From contig NZ_JWIC01000006.1 in NCBI RefSeq assembly GCF_000814765.1, positions 642,007-706,006 on the forward strand: a stretch of 64,000 bases of DNA, read 5' to 3'. Below, one piece after another: positions 35,701 to 44,487 of the stretch. A program made the position numbers and the translations under genes. The stretch is from Pseudoalteromonas luteoviolacea. GTDB taxonomy: Bacteria; Pseudomonadota; Gammaproteobacteria; Enterobacterales; Alteromonadaceae. The first letter of the stretch is position 1; each line of letters begins with the position of its first letter. Below the pieces are notes generated by a model, which saw only the letters and a program-made list of their open reading frames with translations, ran no database searches and was not told the DNA's origin.

Positions 35701-36360
35701 ATTAGACACAATTTGATCACCATTATGATCCTCAAGCAAAACGTTTTGGCTAACGCTAATAGAACCGTCCTGCACGTTAAGGTCGCTTTGAGCCGCTTTT
35801 AAACTACCCGTTAACTTTTCTGATTTCCCTTGAGAAAACACTGTAAGATCATCAAAATAAATACCGAGTTCATTAGTATCGACAGAGATTTTAACCGTCA
35901 TACTACCTGAGATAGTCGTATCGTAATAATTAGCGCAATTAGTAAATTTTGCAGAGATTACGCCACTACCAGACTCACTAGCAGAACCAGAATAATTTAC
36001 TGTACCACCATTTCCACAGCGCTCAGTGCCGCTTATAGTGCCATCACTTTTTACATGATTTTCAATACTGGGAAAGTCGAAGTCTGTAAATCCACCAGCA
36101 GAATCATCGAGCATGTAAACAAACGCTTTTTGTACTAGTTCAGGCGTTACCTCTGCTTTACTTTTCTGTCCAGTATATCGGCTTTGAATTAGAGTATTCG
36201 CAGCTGATTCCAATTCAGAAAAGGTTTTATCTTTTGAGTTACTCAAAGTGTTAGATGCTGCGGTTTCAGTTGACTCGCTTTTGCCTCCAGAGCCGCCTCC
36301 ACAGCCTGCAAGTACTAATGATAAAGCGATTGCTATAGACGAGTGTTTAAATTTATTCAT
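32788..36360 (-). CDS. giant FG-GAP/VCBS-repeat lipoprotein
   Basis: A 1190-residue lipoprotein (lipobox LVLAGC, Cys20, followed by a glycine/serine linker). The first third contains a beta-rich domain. Then come Ig-like segments (residues of about 360-510, including TVNSQKSLPIARSGIEVPK at the end). The last 650 residues hold many FG-GAP/VCBS repeats with calcium-binding Asp-rich loops (DFDGDSKNEIL, DIDNDGVPELAV, DINGDGIDEIVG, DSDNDGKPEVIWG, DINGDNITDAI). These form an integrin-like beta-propeller and suggest a surface adhesin or polymer-binding protein. Length and acidity fit a calcium-stabilised surface protein. The target is unknown. Confidence 0.88.
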   Translation of the reverse strand: MNKFKHSSIAIALSLVLAGCGGGSGGKSESTETAASNTLSNSKDKTFSELESAANTLIQSRYTGQKSKAEVTPELVQKAFVYMLDDSAGGFTDFDFPSIENHVKSDGTISGTERCGNGGTVNYSGSASESGSGVISAKFTNCANYYDTTISGSMTVKISVDTNELGIYFDDLTVFSQGKSEKLTGSLKAAQSDLNVQDGSISVSQNVLLEDHNGDQIVSNMSISGRSDYNRDDNLNVSGTIMFNDSGSLTINAKDLTGYAPSYSGGEIKFTGNSSSTTISFSEDLPIYYQDSDLDNVNDLGTYITNIHGFISGDFKNINPVPLDIMSLPPWVGYPNFYGYNVDTTTPITVEVGDYSDEDTAIEDLVVSFEWYVNDELVEGEYTNTLPAGIAVYGDVLEVAMRVSDGANSVLGYRTSIMLEDAPNYIEVTGLPDTISPGQRVVFTAKVVDPDNKLGTQSDTLIALPDGATVDENGQITWTTPSETLFSSQEYYFTFANGDEVNASETSFAVTVNSQKSLPIARSGIEVPKMQNNFIIDDFDGDSKNEILTTDNFNRVMLITYNNETPEQKWLYPYVLPTEGNVKQVFAANTDDDAEKEIYVLTESGLSVIDDLDSHARALLTFDKEAISGAFEDIDNDGVPELAVMLQKDDSHYSTKTLAVYSLNKPDESLFETALDSATTVRFGNVDADENLEVILNSGLVYDTATWVNEWLSSDSFGNNSFITADINGDGIDEIVGNKDGVTVYSAVDKAQIANLSDFYGKCSLAAVNLDNDVSDELIVGDCQWGNVTAYNFTSENEFSEVWQADLVDHGAVSLQVGDSDNDGKPEVIWGSGTSHTGADMLLTADIDGDTIQVRHDKIAPQLDYFVSAGWAKKSGNTEKAVFFVPNSNSGYDGGRIVQMALNGQFTPSDEISTNWNDDSAVITADFNNDGISELLAPNTETYSTALGVMDLGTYDISYSLPIDSNDTLVGVNAADINGDNITDAIYSTQNYVKVVDVNNQSLLSNFTTSTQINDFSVSVNDAVNMVVASDELTLLTFTEGTFSEKSNLNKRCTQVEYFNYDSDAELEIACLYDENDHYATSNTSLIIYEVNGDKLEQVHKKSLNEYVADFAVSPTSMTYQQLIFATQSGDRWSDNLHSNVLFTDSNGNKVSRSPDLLGRPSKDALKVRLDEKGKLNLLLSTSSAMYQVH

Positions 36361-36659
36361 ACTTCTAAAGTCCCTTTTAGGCCTTCTTGTTAATTTTCAA
36401 GGCGATTGTACCCAAAAAGAGAATAATTTTCAAAATATATGAGTAAATGACGAAATAACAGCCAGACTTAGGTTTAAATCCACTCTATTGTAAATATTAA
36501 TAAAATTATATTTAAGAAATATCATTAGTTTGTGGGTAGTTATAGACAGTGTTGCATCAATTTGCGAAGCTGTAATATTTTTGAAAGGTTGAGCAAATAT
36601 TAAATAATAATGTTTAAACTATATTCTTAACACACTGAGCGTATTACATATAAAAATGA
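36361..36659. other. non-coding gap upstream of the FG-GAP gene
   Basis: An AT-rich stretch with no gene recognised. It should hold the promoter of the FG-GAP lipoprotein gene. Confidence 0.4.
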
Positions 36660-36682
36660 GACACTGCCTAAAGCGCAGTGTC
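36660..36682 (-). terminator. terminator after the chemoreceptor gene
   Basis: GACACTGC and GCAGTGTC pair across a seven-base loop; on the minus strand CATTTTTA follows. Confidence 0.6.
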
Positions 36683-36727
36683 AAGTAAAGATACATCCTT
36701 GAAAACTATTTCAATCAATGCAATATG

Positions 36728-38737
36728 TTAGTTGAGCCTAAACTCTTCTAACAACCTAACTAACTCTGCTGATTGCTCCTTAAGCTTATTCGCAGCAACT
36801 TCTGCATTTTGAGTATCTGATAAAGACCGCTTGCTTGAGTCATCTACTTTTACTATTTCTTTTGACATATCAGCAGCGACTGTGGCTTGCTCTTCTGTAT
36901 CATTGGCAATAGATTGGATCATACCCGCAATTTCTTGCGCACCGCCGACAATTTCATTTAAAGAACCGCCCGCTTGCTGAGCAAGATCTACACTGTTGTT
37001 AACTTGCTCAACACTCACATTCATCGCATTCACGGCTATTTGCGTTTTATCTTGGATAGCTTGAACTGTAGAGGATACTTCTCCAGTGGCTTTTGTCGTT
37101 CTTTCTGCCAATGTTCTTACCTCATCAGCAACTACCGCAAAGCCTCGACCTTGCTCACCGGCTCTTGCTGCTTCAATCGCCGCATTCAATGCGAGTAGAT
37201 TGGTTTGCTCAGCGATACTCCCGATCACGCCAATCACATCGCCAATTTGCGCACTTAAATCCCCTAAACTAGTGATAGTACTGGCCGTTTTTTGTACTTC
37301 GCTCGCTGCATTCGTAATTTCTTCTACAGTCTGTCTTACAACGCCTCCGCCTTGATCGGCCAAATCTCGGGCACTTTCCGCATGATCTGCAGCATCTTTT
37401 GCTCGTTGTGCCACTTCTGCCACTGTGGCACTCATTCGCTCAATTTCAGATGCAATAATGGTTGACTGCTCTGAGCTGCTTTGACTTAAACTCGCTATTC
37501 TCTGATTAATCTCCGCGATATCTTCACCGGATAACTCTACGTTGCTGGCCACCTGATCAACGTTTCGAATTAGGTTGCTCAGTGACTCTACCATTTCATT
37601 TGATGCATTCGCTAATCCATCAATTTCATCTTTTCCATCATGTTCAAGTGGTTGTAGAGATAAATTACCTCGAGCTGTTTCACTCGCTACGTTAAGCACT
37701 TTGGTAATTCTTGAAGAGATTGAGTTGCTCAATATAAACGCAACAACTCCACTACCAACAGCCGCAACGACTGTCAATACCACAATAATAGTGAGCATTG
37801 ATTGCATATCTTCATCCAACTGAATCAACGCATTTTCCGCGTCAGCTTTTTCTTCGTTTGTCGATTTATCTAAAATGGCTTCCATTTTTTCAAATAAGAG
37901 CACCTCAAGTTCATGTACAACCTTGATAGACTTTGATTTTGCACTGGGATCAAAACGCTTAAAGACCTCATGAGCACCTTCGTACAATTCATCGTGAAGT
38001 TGCTTAATTTTATTCAAATTAGTCACTTCAACTGGTTTTCTTTCTAGGGGTCTTAATAATTCAAGATACTTTATAAATCGCTTGGAGCCTTCCTCAAACG
38101 CTTCTTTCTCATCCAGTTCACCAGTCATGAATTCAGTGAGTGATGCAAGCATATCGCCTTTTTCATCGACCATTTCTAGGTATAGTCGAACGCCTGGCAG
38201 GTCATCTGAAACAGCTTCTACGATATCAGTCGTTTTTAATGCATCAGCAAACTCTTCTTCTTTTAGACGGTCAAGCAACGATTCAAGTTCAGCACCCACC
38301 GAGTTTTCAAGCGTATCGACAAATTTAAACGCCCATCTTTCTGTGACTGGGTCATATACATCGAATACTTCCCTTTGCGCCCTTGACTTAAATTCATTAA
38401 CAATGCGCTCAATTTCAGCCATCTTAGCTCTGTCAGATTCAGTCGCAGACTCAAGCGGTCTTAGACTTTTAAACACATCCATGAACTCGTCATAATTTTC
38501 ATAAAATTCCGCTTTTTTACTCTCATTACCCACCACGTAATCAAGTAACTCTACATGCATATCGCCAATTTCATCCATCAATTGTAAATAATAAATTGCT
38601 GCGGGCACGTCGTCACTGTGTACCTCTTCAGTTACACGAGATAACGAGGTGACTTGAAACCAAGTTACAGCACTGGAAATGACCATTAGCATGACAATAA
38701 TGCCAAAAGAGAGGTAAAGTTTTTTATCTAGTTTCAT
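36728..38737 (-). CDS. methyl-accepting chemotaxis protein with a duplicated sensor module
   Basis: A 669-residue chemoreceptor from the ATG at 38737. A first membrane helix (about residues 8-28) and a second (about 313-335) bracket a long periplasmic region. A HAMP domain and the methyl-accepting signalling domain follow, with the hairpin tip [20 protein letters not shown] and [18 protein letters not shown]. The periplasmic region consists of two related modules of about 115 residues (about 43-160 and 179-290). Both contain a P-x4-YL start, a DE-x-GDM motif and an LRPLE motif, so the sensor has been duplicated in tandem. It stands alone; the ligand is unknown. Confidence 0.93.
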   Translation of the reverse strand: MKLDKKLYLSFGIIVMLMVISSAVTWFQVTSLSRVTEEVHSDDVPAAIYYLQLMDEIGDMHVELLDYVVGNESKKAEFYENYDEFMDVFKSLRPLESATESDRAKMAEIERIVNEFKSRAQREVFDVYDPVTERWAFKFVDTLENSVGAELESLLDRLKEEEFADALKTTDIVEAVSDDLPGVRLYLEMVDEKGDMLASLTEFMTGELDEKEAFEEGSKRFIKYLELLRPLERKPVEVTNLNKIKQLHDELYEGAHEVFKRFDPSAKSKSIKVVHELEVLLFEKMEAILDKSTNEEKADAENALIQLDEDMQSMLTIIVVLTVVAAVGSGVVAFILSNSISSRITKVLNVASETARGNLSLQPLEHDGKDEIDGLANASNEMVESLSNLIRNVDQVASNVELSGEDIAEINQRIASLSQSSSEQSTIIASEIERMSATVAEVAQRAKDAADHAESARDLADQGGGVVRQTVEEITNAASEVQKTASTITSLGDLSAQIGDVIGVIGSIAEQTNLLALNAAIEAARAGEQGRGFAVVADEVRTLAERTTKATGEVSSTVQAIQDKTQIAVNAMNVSVEQVNNSVDLAQQAGGSLNEIVGGAQEIAGMIQSIANDTEEQATVAADMSKEIVKVDDSSKRSLSDTQNAEVAANKLKEQSAELVRLLEEFRLN

Positions 38738-39033
38738 AGGGCGCAACTTTATGTGAATTTTCTAGAAAGATAGCTCTACAGAAAAACAGCGCAAAAGACG
38801 GTCTGGTTTAGTCCCTATGATTATGAAAAACCGGATAATTCAAGTAGAAGCGTCCATGTCTGAATGACCATCTCGCCAATTCAAGTGTGAGAAATCAGTC
38901 AGTCGAGATACATAAAAGTTAGTCTAAAAACAAAATGTTTCAAGATTCTCAACTTTGAACCTTCGTTTAGAAAAACAAGTAACTTAAACAAACATTGCCA
39001 ACAAACCTGTTAGGGGCATGGCTTAGCTATCTT

Positions 39034-40317
39034 TTAGTTCATCGGTGATGCAGTGTAAATATCAGAATTGACGTAATGCACAGAGTTATATAACAGTTTG
39101 TCGTTATGCCAGTCAAAATCGCTGCTGTCTGAAGTAATCAATAATTTTTGTCTATCTTTTAGCTCATCATATTGATATAGCTGGTACCTTCGGGATTTGA
39201 CTTGCTGCCAAAGCCAACGGCTTCCCCGTTTTTGCAGATTAAACCGGCTTTGTACAACCATTGGGATCGCGTTTATTTTTTCTGAGGTGACTGGCGTATG
39301 ATCTAGGCCTGTGAAATATTCACCATGGATATCTTGCCAAATGATATCATCCACAACTTCTGAAAATGATACAAACTGCCAGTTGGGGTCTTCACTAGTG
39401 AGTTTATCGCTAAGAATATCATAAGAGTGTACTCGCCATTTATCACTCTCTTTTAAACTGAACGCAATCGTATTATCGTCTTTCACTGACAATCCAGCAA
39501 TTTCAGTTTGAGGAATTTTTAATTGTTTGATGTGACCACTATCGACTGAGATTTGAAAAATCATATTATGAGTTAAGACAAAAATAAACCTGCCATTGAA
39601 AGCCCACTTTAAATCAACTATCTGATGTTGCTTATCAAATTTTGTAAGTAATGTTCTGCGCTCGGTATTAAAGTCATACAGCCATACTTGTTCACGACCC
39701 GTCGCCAAACTTATATAAGCAACCGAATGATTATGATATGAAAACCTAGCAAGTCGCTCATCAACAGAAGTGGCTGCTAAAGTACTTTGAGACGCCGTTT
39801 TCATCGAATAATACGTAATATTCCGATCCCGTGAGCCTGTACTAAACAAGTACCCCACACCATTAGGGTGACGACTCAGTCCAAACAAGGCGTGACTATT
39901 AGAATAAACCACAGCCCTGTCACCGCCATTTAAATCCAAACTCACTATCTCATTTGTGGGATAACCACCTAGTAAAATAATCCGCTCTCCAGAGTGGTCC
40001 CACACAGCACCACCATCACTGTTAAATAAGTGATAAAATGTATGATTTTCGATATCTATGACGTACAAACCAGTCAAGAACTGGCTATCTGTAGCACTAA
40101 TTAACAACTTATTTTCTGTTGGGTGCAAATCTAATTGGCTGTAGCCACCAAGCCCTACAAGTGGTTGTGCTAAGCGTGTTTTGACACCCGTTGATAGCTG
40201 CAAGCTAAATAAATAAAACGGCCCACCTGGGTAAGCAGCTTCATTAAAAATCAGTAAATCATTGCTGTGTGTAAAAATAATTTTCCCATAGCTGCCAGTA
40301 CGGCAGTTATGTATCAA
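39034..40317 (-). pseudogene. C-terminal beta-propeller part of a CadC-like regulator (separated by a frameshift)
   Basis: A 427-residue frame starting at a TTG with no signal peptide. It consists of TolB/PD40-type propeller blades (FTHSNDLLIFNEAAYPGG, LDLHPTENKLLISATDSQ, WAFNGRFIFVLTHNM). It continues the propeller that begins at the end of the frame at 40314-41069; the two overlap by four bases at the TTGA sequence. Together they form one wHTH-TM-propeller protein of about 680 residues, a common Alteromonadales regulator type. Joining needs one added base (or two removed) near 40317-40330. It is either a real disruption, an expressed split gene or a sequence error. Confidence 0.7.
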
Positions 40318-41069
40318 CTTTGCTTCGCCAACACTCCATCATTAAAGCTTCTCAAATAATACTGACAACTATTCGCTTTGGTGGTCAGATAGACAAATGC
40401 TTTACCATCTTTACGCCATGAAGCCGGCCCCTCCCAAGTGTCAATACCATGATCAATGATTTCAACCTCTTCAGTAAGGAGTGTTTTTAGTTTGAGACTT
40501 ATGCTTCCATCATGCACTTCAGTAAACAATAGGTATTGACCATCAGGAGACAAATGTGGGTTGAGCTCCAAACCTGGTTCACGCGTCAATGCGCTCACAT
40601 CGCTGAGCCGATCTTGATTGGGTATGCCATCGCTTGAAAGTAGAAAATAGAAAATAGATAACAGGCCTATAACCAAAGCGCTCATCAAAACTTTATGCGT
40701 TTTGTGAAGCAATATATTGTTTGTATGCTGAGGAGGGTTAACGGGCCTCTCATCATCCACAGCCCTAACAGCCGCGATAAACTGATACCCTTTTTTTGGG
40801 TAGGTCACAATAAACGTAGGTTTTCTTGGGTCATCTTGCAGCGCTTTTCTTAACTTGGTGATCACACGATTGACGGCATTATCTGTGACTATGCGCCCTT
40901 GCCACACCTGATCAATTAATTCGTCTCTTGATACCAACATATGCGGATTCAAACAAAAAAATCGTAAGACCTCTGAAACCATAGGCTCAAGCTGGGTCTT
41001 TGCACCATCAGAAATCAAAGATAGGGTTTTATCACAAAACGTAATCTCACCAATTTGCCAACGCATCAC
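40314..41069 (-). CDS. CadC/ToxR-like winged-helix membrane regulator, N-terminal part
   Basis: A 251-residue frame. Residues of about 10-100 are an OmpR/PhoB-type winged helix (LEPMVSEVLRFFCLNPHMLVSRDELI, then ITKLRKALQDDPRKPTFIVT and YPKKGYQFIA). A single membrane helix lies at about 128-146. The first propeller strands follow (NPHLSPDGQYLLFTEV and WRKDGKAFVYLTT), before the frame ends where the next one takes over. Such proteins sense an envelope signal and bind DNA from the membrane. It is divergent from the CocE-type hydrolase gene at 41212, a likely target. Confidence 0.85.
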   Translation of the reverse strand: MMRWQIGEITFCDKTLSLISDGAKTQLEPMVSEVLRFFCLNPHMLVSRDELIDQVWQGRIVTDNAVNRVITKLRKALQDDPRKPTFIVTYPKKGYQFIAAVRAVDDERPVNPPQHTNNILLHKTHKVLMSALVIGLLSIFYFLLSSDGIPNQDRLSDVSALTREPGLELNPHLSPDGQYLLFTEVHDGSISLKLKTLLTEEVEIIDHGIDTWEGPASWRKDGKAFVYLTTKANSCQYYLRSFNDGVLAKQS

Positions 41070-41211
41070 ATCTCTTTATTATTATTAAGTGATTGTATTA
41101 TATACTTAATATTTTTTAGTCACTAAAAGTCATCAAAAGTTTCCTGACCATCACTACTTTACAGCCGACCAAAAATAAGCTGATTTCGATTATTAATATA
41201 GGAAATCAGCA

Positions 41212-43515
41212 ATGTGCATTTTATCTAAATTAACTGCGAAAGTAATTGCTTTTTCAGCAGTTTTATTATCGATGAGCTTATTTGTGCCATTAAAAGCAAA
41301 AGAAAATAAACAGTTTTTATTCCCTTCAAACCTAAAAGTGCTTTTAGCGACTGACAATATAACCATGACTCAGATTGCAGACTCTGAGTTGTTTTTTGAA
41401 TCTGTATTACCATTAGTTAATCAGTTGCCAAAAGAATTGATATCTAAACAGCCAGCTGACGTTAAAATAGGTTTAAGCTTGTTGCAGCAAAATAAAACAT
41501 ATTTAGACGCGACACTTGGTAAACAAGGTACATCGTCACAATTCATTCAATATCAGCAATTTTATCAAGCAAACAGCACATTGACACTCAAGCAGATAAT
41601 AACGCAAGAATTAGAAACACTAAGCTACGCAGCTTTGTACGATTATGAAAACACCTTAAACACACGTTATAAGCAACAGCGTAAACAGCTCGCAAACGTC
41701 ATCAATAATATAAAGCGATTAAACACACTCAGTGGGCAACAGTTGAGTTTACTCGCGTCAAGTGCAATGAACCTAAAAGCCCTCAAAAGCGTCTATGTCA
41801 TAGCGCACCCAGTTATTCAAAAAAAATGGCAAAGAAAGTACATTATTGAACCTGCAAGGCTTATCTCAACAACACAAGGTATAGAGCATACAGCCACCAT
41901 AGTGAGACCAAAAAACAGCAGTGAAACTTATCCAACAGCTTTTCAATTTACAATTTATGCTGATGAAAGCCGACATATTCAAACCGCGAAATACGCTGTA
42001 TTACAAGGCTATGTAGGTATCATCGTAAACTCTCGAGGAAAGAGGCTCAGTAACAATAAAATCGAGCCTTGGATAAATGAAGGCAAAGATGCCCATAAGA
42101 TCATTGATTGGATCAGTACACAAAGTTGGAGCAATGGTGAAGTAGTGATGTATGGAGGAAGCTATAATGGTTACACTCAATGGGCAGCTGCAAAGTACAA
42201 ACACCCTGCTTTAAAAGCAATAGCGCCCTACGCTGCAGCCCACCCAGCTCTTGGGTTGCCCATGGAAAACAACATCTTCTTAACGGCCAACTATCAATGG
42301 GGGTTTCATGTTACGAACAATAAAACGATGGACAATAGTGAATATGCAGACCGTGCACATTGGGACAATGTAAACAAAACTTTATTCTCAAGCGGCAGAG
42401 CATTTAAGGATATAGACAAAATTGAAGGACGCCCAAATCCATTGTTTCAAAAATTTTTAAGCCACCCTAGCTTCGATGATTACTACAAAGCCATGGTGCC
42501 ATATGGGCAGGACTTTGCTGATATTACTATTCCCGTACTCTCTATAACAGGTTATTTTGATGGTGGCCAAATATCCTCTATTTACTATATGCAAGAGCAC
42601 TATAAATATAACCCAAAAGCAAATCACACCTTATTGATAGGCCCTTATGACCATTGGACAGCTCAAAAAACTCCTCTCAGTCATGTGACTAATTATCGAC
42701 TTGACCGCGTAGCCGCTAAAAAAGACACTGAAAAAATAGTGTTCGAATGGTTTAATCATATTTTAAAAAACGCGCCATCTCCTGAACTTGTGAAAAACAA
42801 AGTAAATTACCAACTCATGGGCAATAACAGCTGGCACCATGTAGATAGCTTCGCTCAACTTAACCAGCAAGGAATTAATTTTTATTTAGGCACTCCTTCA
42901 ACATCGACATACCAGGCATTAGTGACAACAAAGCCAAGACAATTAGGCAAACACACGCAACAGGTTAACCTGTCTGATCGCAGTATTCAGCATAACATTG
43001 ATCACATGAATGTTATCCTGCCTAGCCTCCCAGACGACACTGGTATTGTGTTTACCACGGATGTATTCAAACAAGATATGCAGTACGCAGGGACACCCAC
43101 TGGGCATATTTCTATCTCTATTAATAAGCGTGATGTCGACATTGGCTTTAATATTTATCAGATCCAACCTGATGGCGAAACATTTCATTTAGCGCATTAT
43201 CGTAGCCGAGCCAGTTATGCGAAGAATAGCGCAAAGCGTCAACTATTAACCCCTGGCCAAAAAACAAAGCTACCACTTGTTAATACACGGATGAGTGCAA
43301 GAAAACTGGCCAAAGGTAGTAAAATCGCGTTGGTATTAGATGTAAATAAAAATGAGCACGCTCAAGTTAATATGGGAACAGGTCAAGACGTTAGCCTTGA
43401 AACCATTGAAGATGGAAAAGAACCGTTGATTTTAAACTGGTATACAGATAGTAAAATTCATCTTCCGATCACACCGATGTACAATCAAGCCATAACAATG
43501 TCAATCAAACAATAA
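41212..43515 (+). CDS. exported CocE/NonD (S15) family hydrolase
   Basis: A 767-residue exported protein with a signal peptide in the first 30 residues. The alpha/beta-hydrolase nucleophile is in GGSYNGYTQW (Ser317), and the upstream GYVGIIVNSRG and WISTQSWSNGEVVM are typical of the X-Pro dipeptidyl-peptidase/cocaine-esterase superfamily. YFDGGQISS and GPYDHWTA supply the acid and histidine regions. The C-terminal 200 residues form the jelly-roll domain of this family. It hydrolyses esters, amides or X-Pro peptides; which one cannot be told. It is divergent from the CadC-like regulator, which probably controls it. Confidence 0.85.
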   Translation: MCILSKLTAKVIAFSAVLLSMSLFVPLKAKENKQFLFPSNLKVLLATDNITMTQIADSELFFESVLPLVNQLPKELISKQPADVKIGLSLLQQNKTYLDATLGKQGTSSQFIQYQQFYQANSTLTLKQIITQELETLSYAALYDYENTLNTRYKQQRKQLANVINNIKRLNTLSGQQLSLLASSAMNLKALKSVYVIAHPVIQKKWQRKYIIEPARLISTTQGIEHTATIVRPKNSSETYPTAFQFTIYADESRHIQTAKYAVLQGYVGIIVNSRGKRLSNNKIEPWINEGKDAHKIIDWISTQSWSNGEVVMYGGSYNGYTQWAAAKYKHPALKAIAPYAAAHPALGLPMENNIFLTANYQWGFHVTNNKTMDNSEYADRAHWDNVNKTLFSSGRAFKDIDKIEGRPNPLFQKFLSHPSFDDYYKAMVPYGQDFADITIPVLSITGYFDGGQISSIYYMQEHYKYNPKANHTLLIGPYDHWTAQKTPLSHVTNYRLDRVAAKKDTEKIVFEWFNHILKNAPSPELVKNKVNYQLMGNNSWHHVDSFAQLNQQGINFYLGTPSTSTYQALVTTKPRQLGKHTQQVNLSDRSIQHNIDHMNVILPSLPDDTGIVFTTDVFKQDMQYAGTPTGHISISINKRDVDIGFNIYQIQPDGETFHLAHYRSRASYAKNSAKRQLLTPGQKTKLPLVNTRMSARKLAKGSKIALVLDVNKNEHAQVNMGTGQDVSLETIEDGKEPLILNWYTDSKIHLPITPMYNQAITMSIKQ

Positions 43516-43551
43516 CGCGCAGATATCATAGGCATAAAGGAAGTTTAACAA

Positions 43552-43578
43552 AAATTAGGGGCGAATTAGCCCCTTTTT
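43552..43578. terminator. bidirectional terminator between the CocE and DUF2628 genes
   Basis: A-rich sequence, GGGGC, a six-base loop, GCCCC and five T form a hairpin between two convergent genes. Confidence 0.75.
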
Positions 43579-43592
43579 AGAAATGATGGTTA

Positions 43593-44147
43593 TCACGCAG
43601 TTGTTAAAGAAACAGCCACCATTAAAAAGACAAATGAGGCGACTAAGTAAGAAATTATCCCTACTGGCTGCTTAAGAAATTCCGGTACTTGAGGCCATAT
43701 CTTTTCCTCAGCGGTTATGTGTTTATAGTAGTCATAACACGCAATTTGAGCACAGATGACATTGGGAACAACCCAAAAAATAACAGATGGAAAAGTGAAG
43801 CCCAATAGGCCTTCAACGATAGATAGTAAACCATTGAAAACCCATATACTGGCAAACATAAAGCCAGCTTTCATCCACATTTTTTTGAATAAATAATACA
43901 ATGGTCCAAAGAATAAAACGAAAAAGTTCAGTGACACACTGATTCTATCTGAGTTCGATAACCCCTTAAATTCAGGTGTTTTCATAATAGAAAACATGGA
44001 TTGTGAGTCAGCACCGAGCTTTTTTAGTAATTTGAATCGCTTAAGCCACTTTTCTGACAATTGATATTGCTCAAACTCCGATGATGATTCTGGCGCTGCC
44101 GTGGTCGATTCCGGATTCGTTGATTCTGTATTTGTAGTTTCACTCAT
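43593..44147 (-). CDS. DUF2628-family membrane protein
   Basis: A 184-residue protein. I choose the ATG at 44147, because AGGG lies nine bases before it; an open frame extends further upstream but with no good start. The first 40 residues are Thr/Ser/Glu-rich and disordered. SEKWLKRFKLLKKLG is a basic amphipathic stretch, and FFVLFFGPLYYLFKKMWMKA is the DUF2628 hallmark, followed by three more membrane helices. The family is uncharacterised. It stands alone. Confidence 0.8.
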   Translation of the reverse strand: MSETTNTESTNPESTTAAPESSSEFEQYQLSEKWLKRFKLLKKLGADSQSMFSIMKTPEFKGLSNSDRISVSLNFFVLFFGPLYYLFKKMWMKAGFMFASIWVFNGLLSIVEGLLGFTFPSVIFWVVPNVICAQIACYDYYKHITAEEKIWPQVPEFLKQPVGIISYLVASFVFLMVAVSLTTA

Positions 44148-44487
44148 AATTTTCATCCCTATAAAATTTTGCTCTGAAATATTGTATTGCCAGCAGGCAT
44201 GAGAAACTCGCGGATCAAAGCTAAGTAATACACGCAATTCCTTTTGCTTGTTATAAATCTGACAGTGACGACTTCGGTCCTGTTGAAGTGAGTACGCTTT
44301 TACGAGCATACTTCCTTTGTATAAAACCAACACCAACTGTACACAATTTAACCATGATTTTATTAATAAATTACGATACTTATGAGAACTTGTAGGAATA
44401 CGATATTTTAAAGTATTCATTATTCCAAAAAAAATGCACACGCAACAAAAAGCGTATGCATTTTTTATACTCAAGAACTCGTCTTAA
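44148..44487. other. gap upstream of DUF2628 with a terminator-like hairpin
   Basis: No convincing gene. The frame of DUF2628 stays open upstream to about 44474 but without a ribosome site, and is probably chance. Around 44429-44466, AAAAAATGCACACGC and GCGTATGCATTTTTT form a near-perfect hairpin suited to end transcription of the DUF885 gene on the minus strand. Confidence 0.5.

Noticed and set aside
40314..40317. Programmed -1 frameshift in the CadC-like regulator
   Set aside because: No slippery heptamer precedes the overlap and no pseudoknot is obvious; a plain indel is simpler.
44148..44474. N-terminal extension of the DUF2628 protein
   Set aside because: The upstream open frame has no good ribosome site, and the ATG at 44147 has AGGG at the right distance and gives the normal family start.
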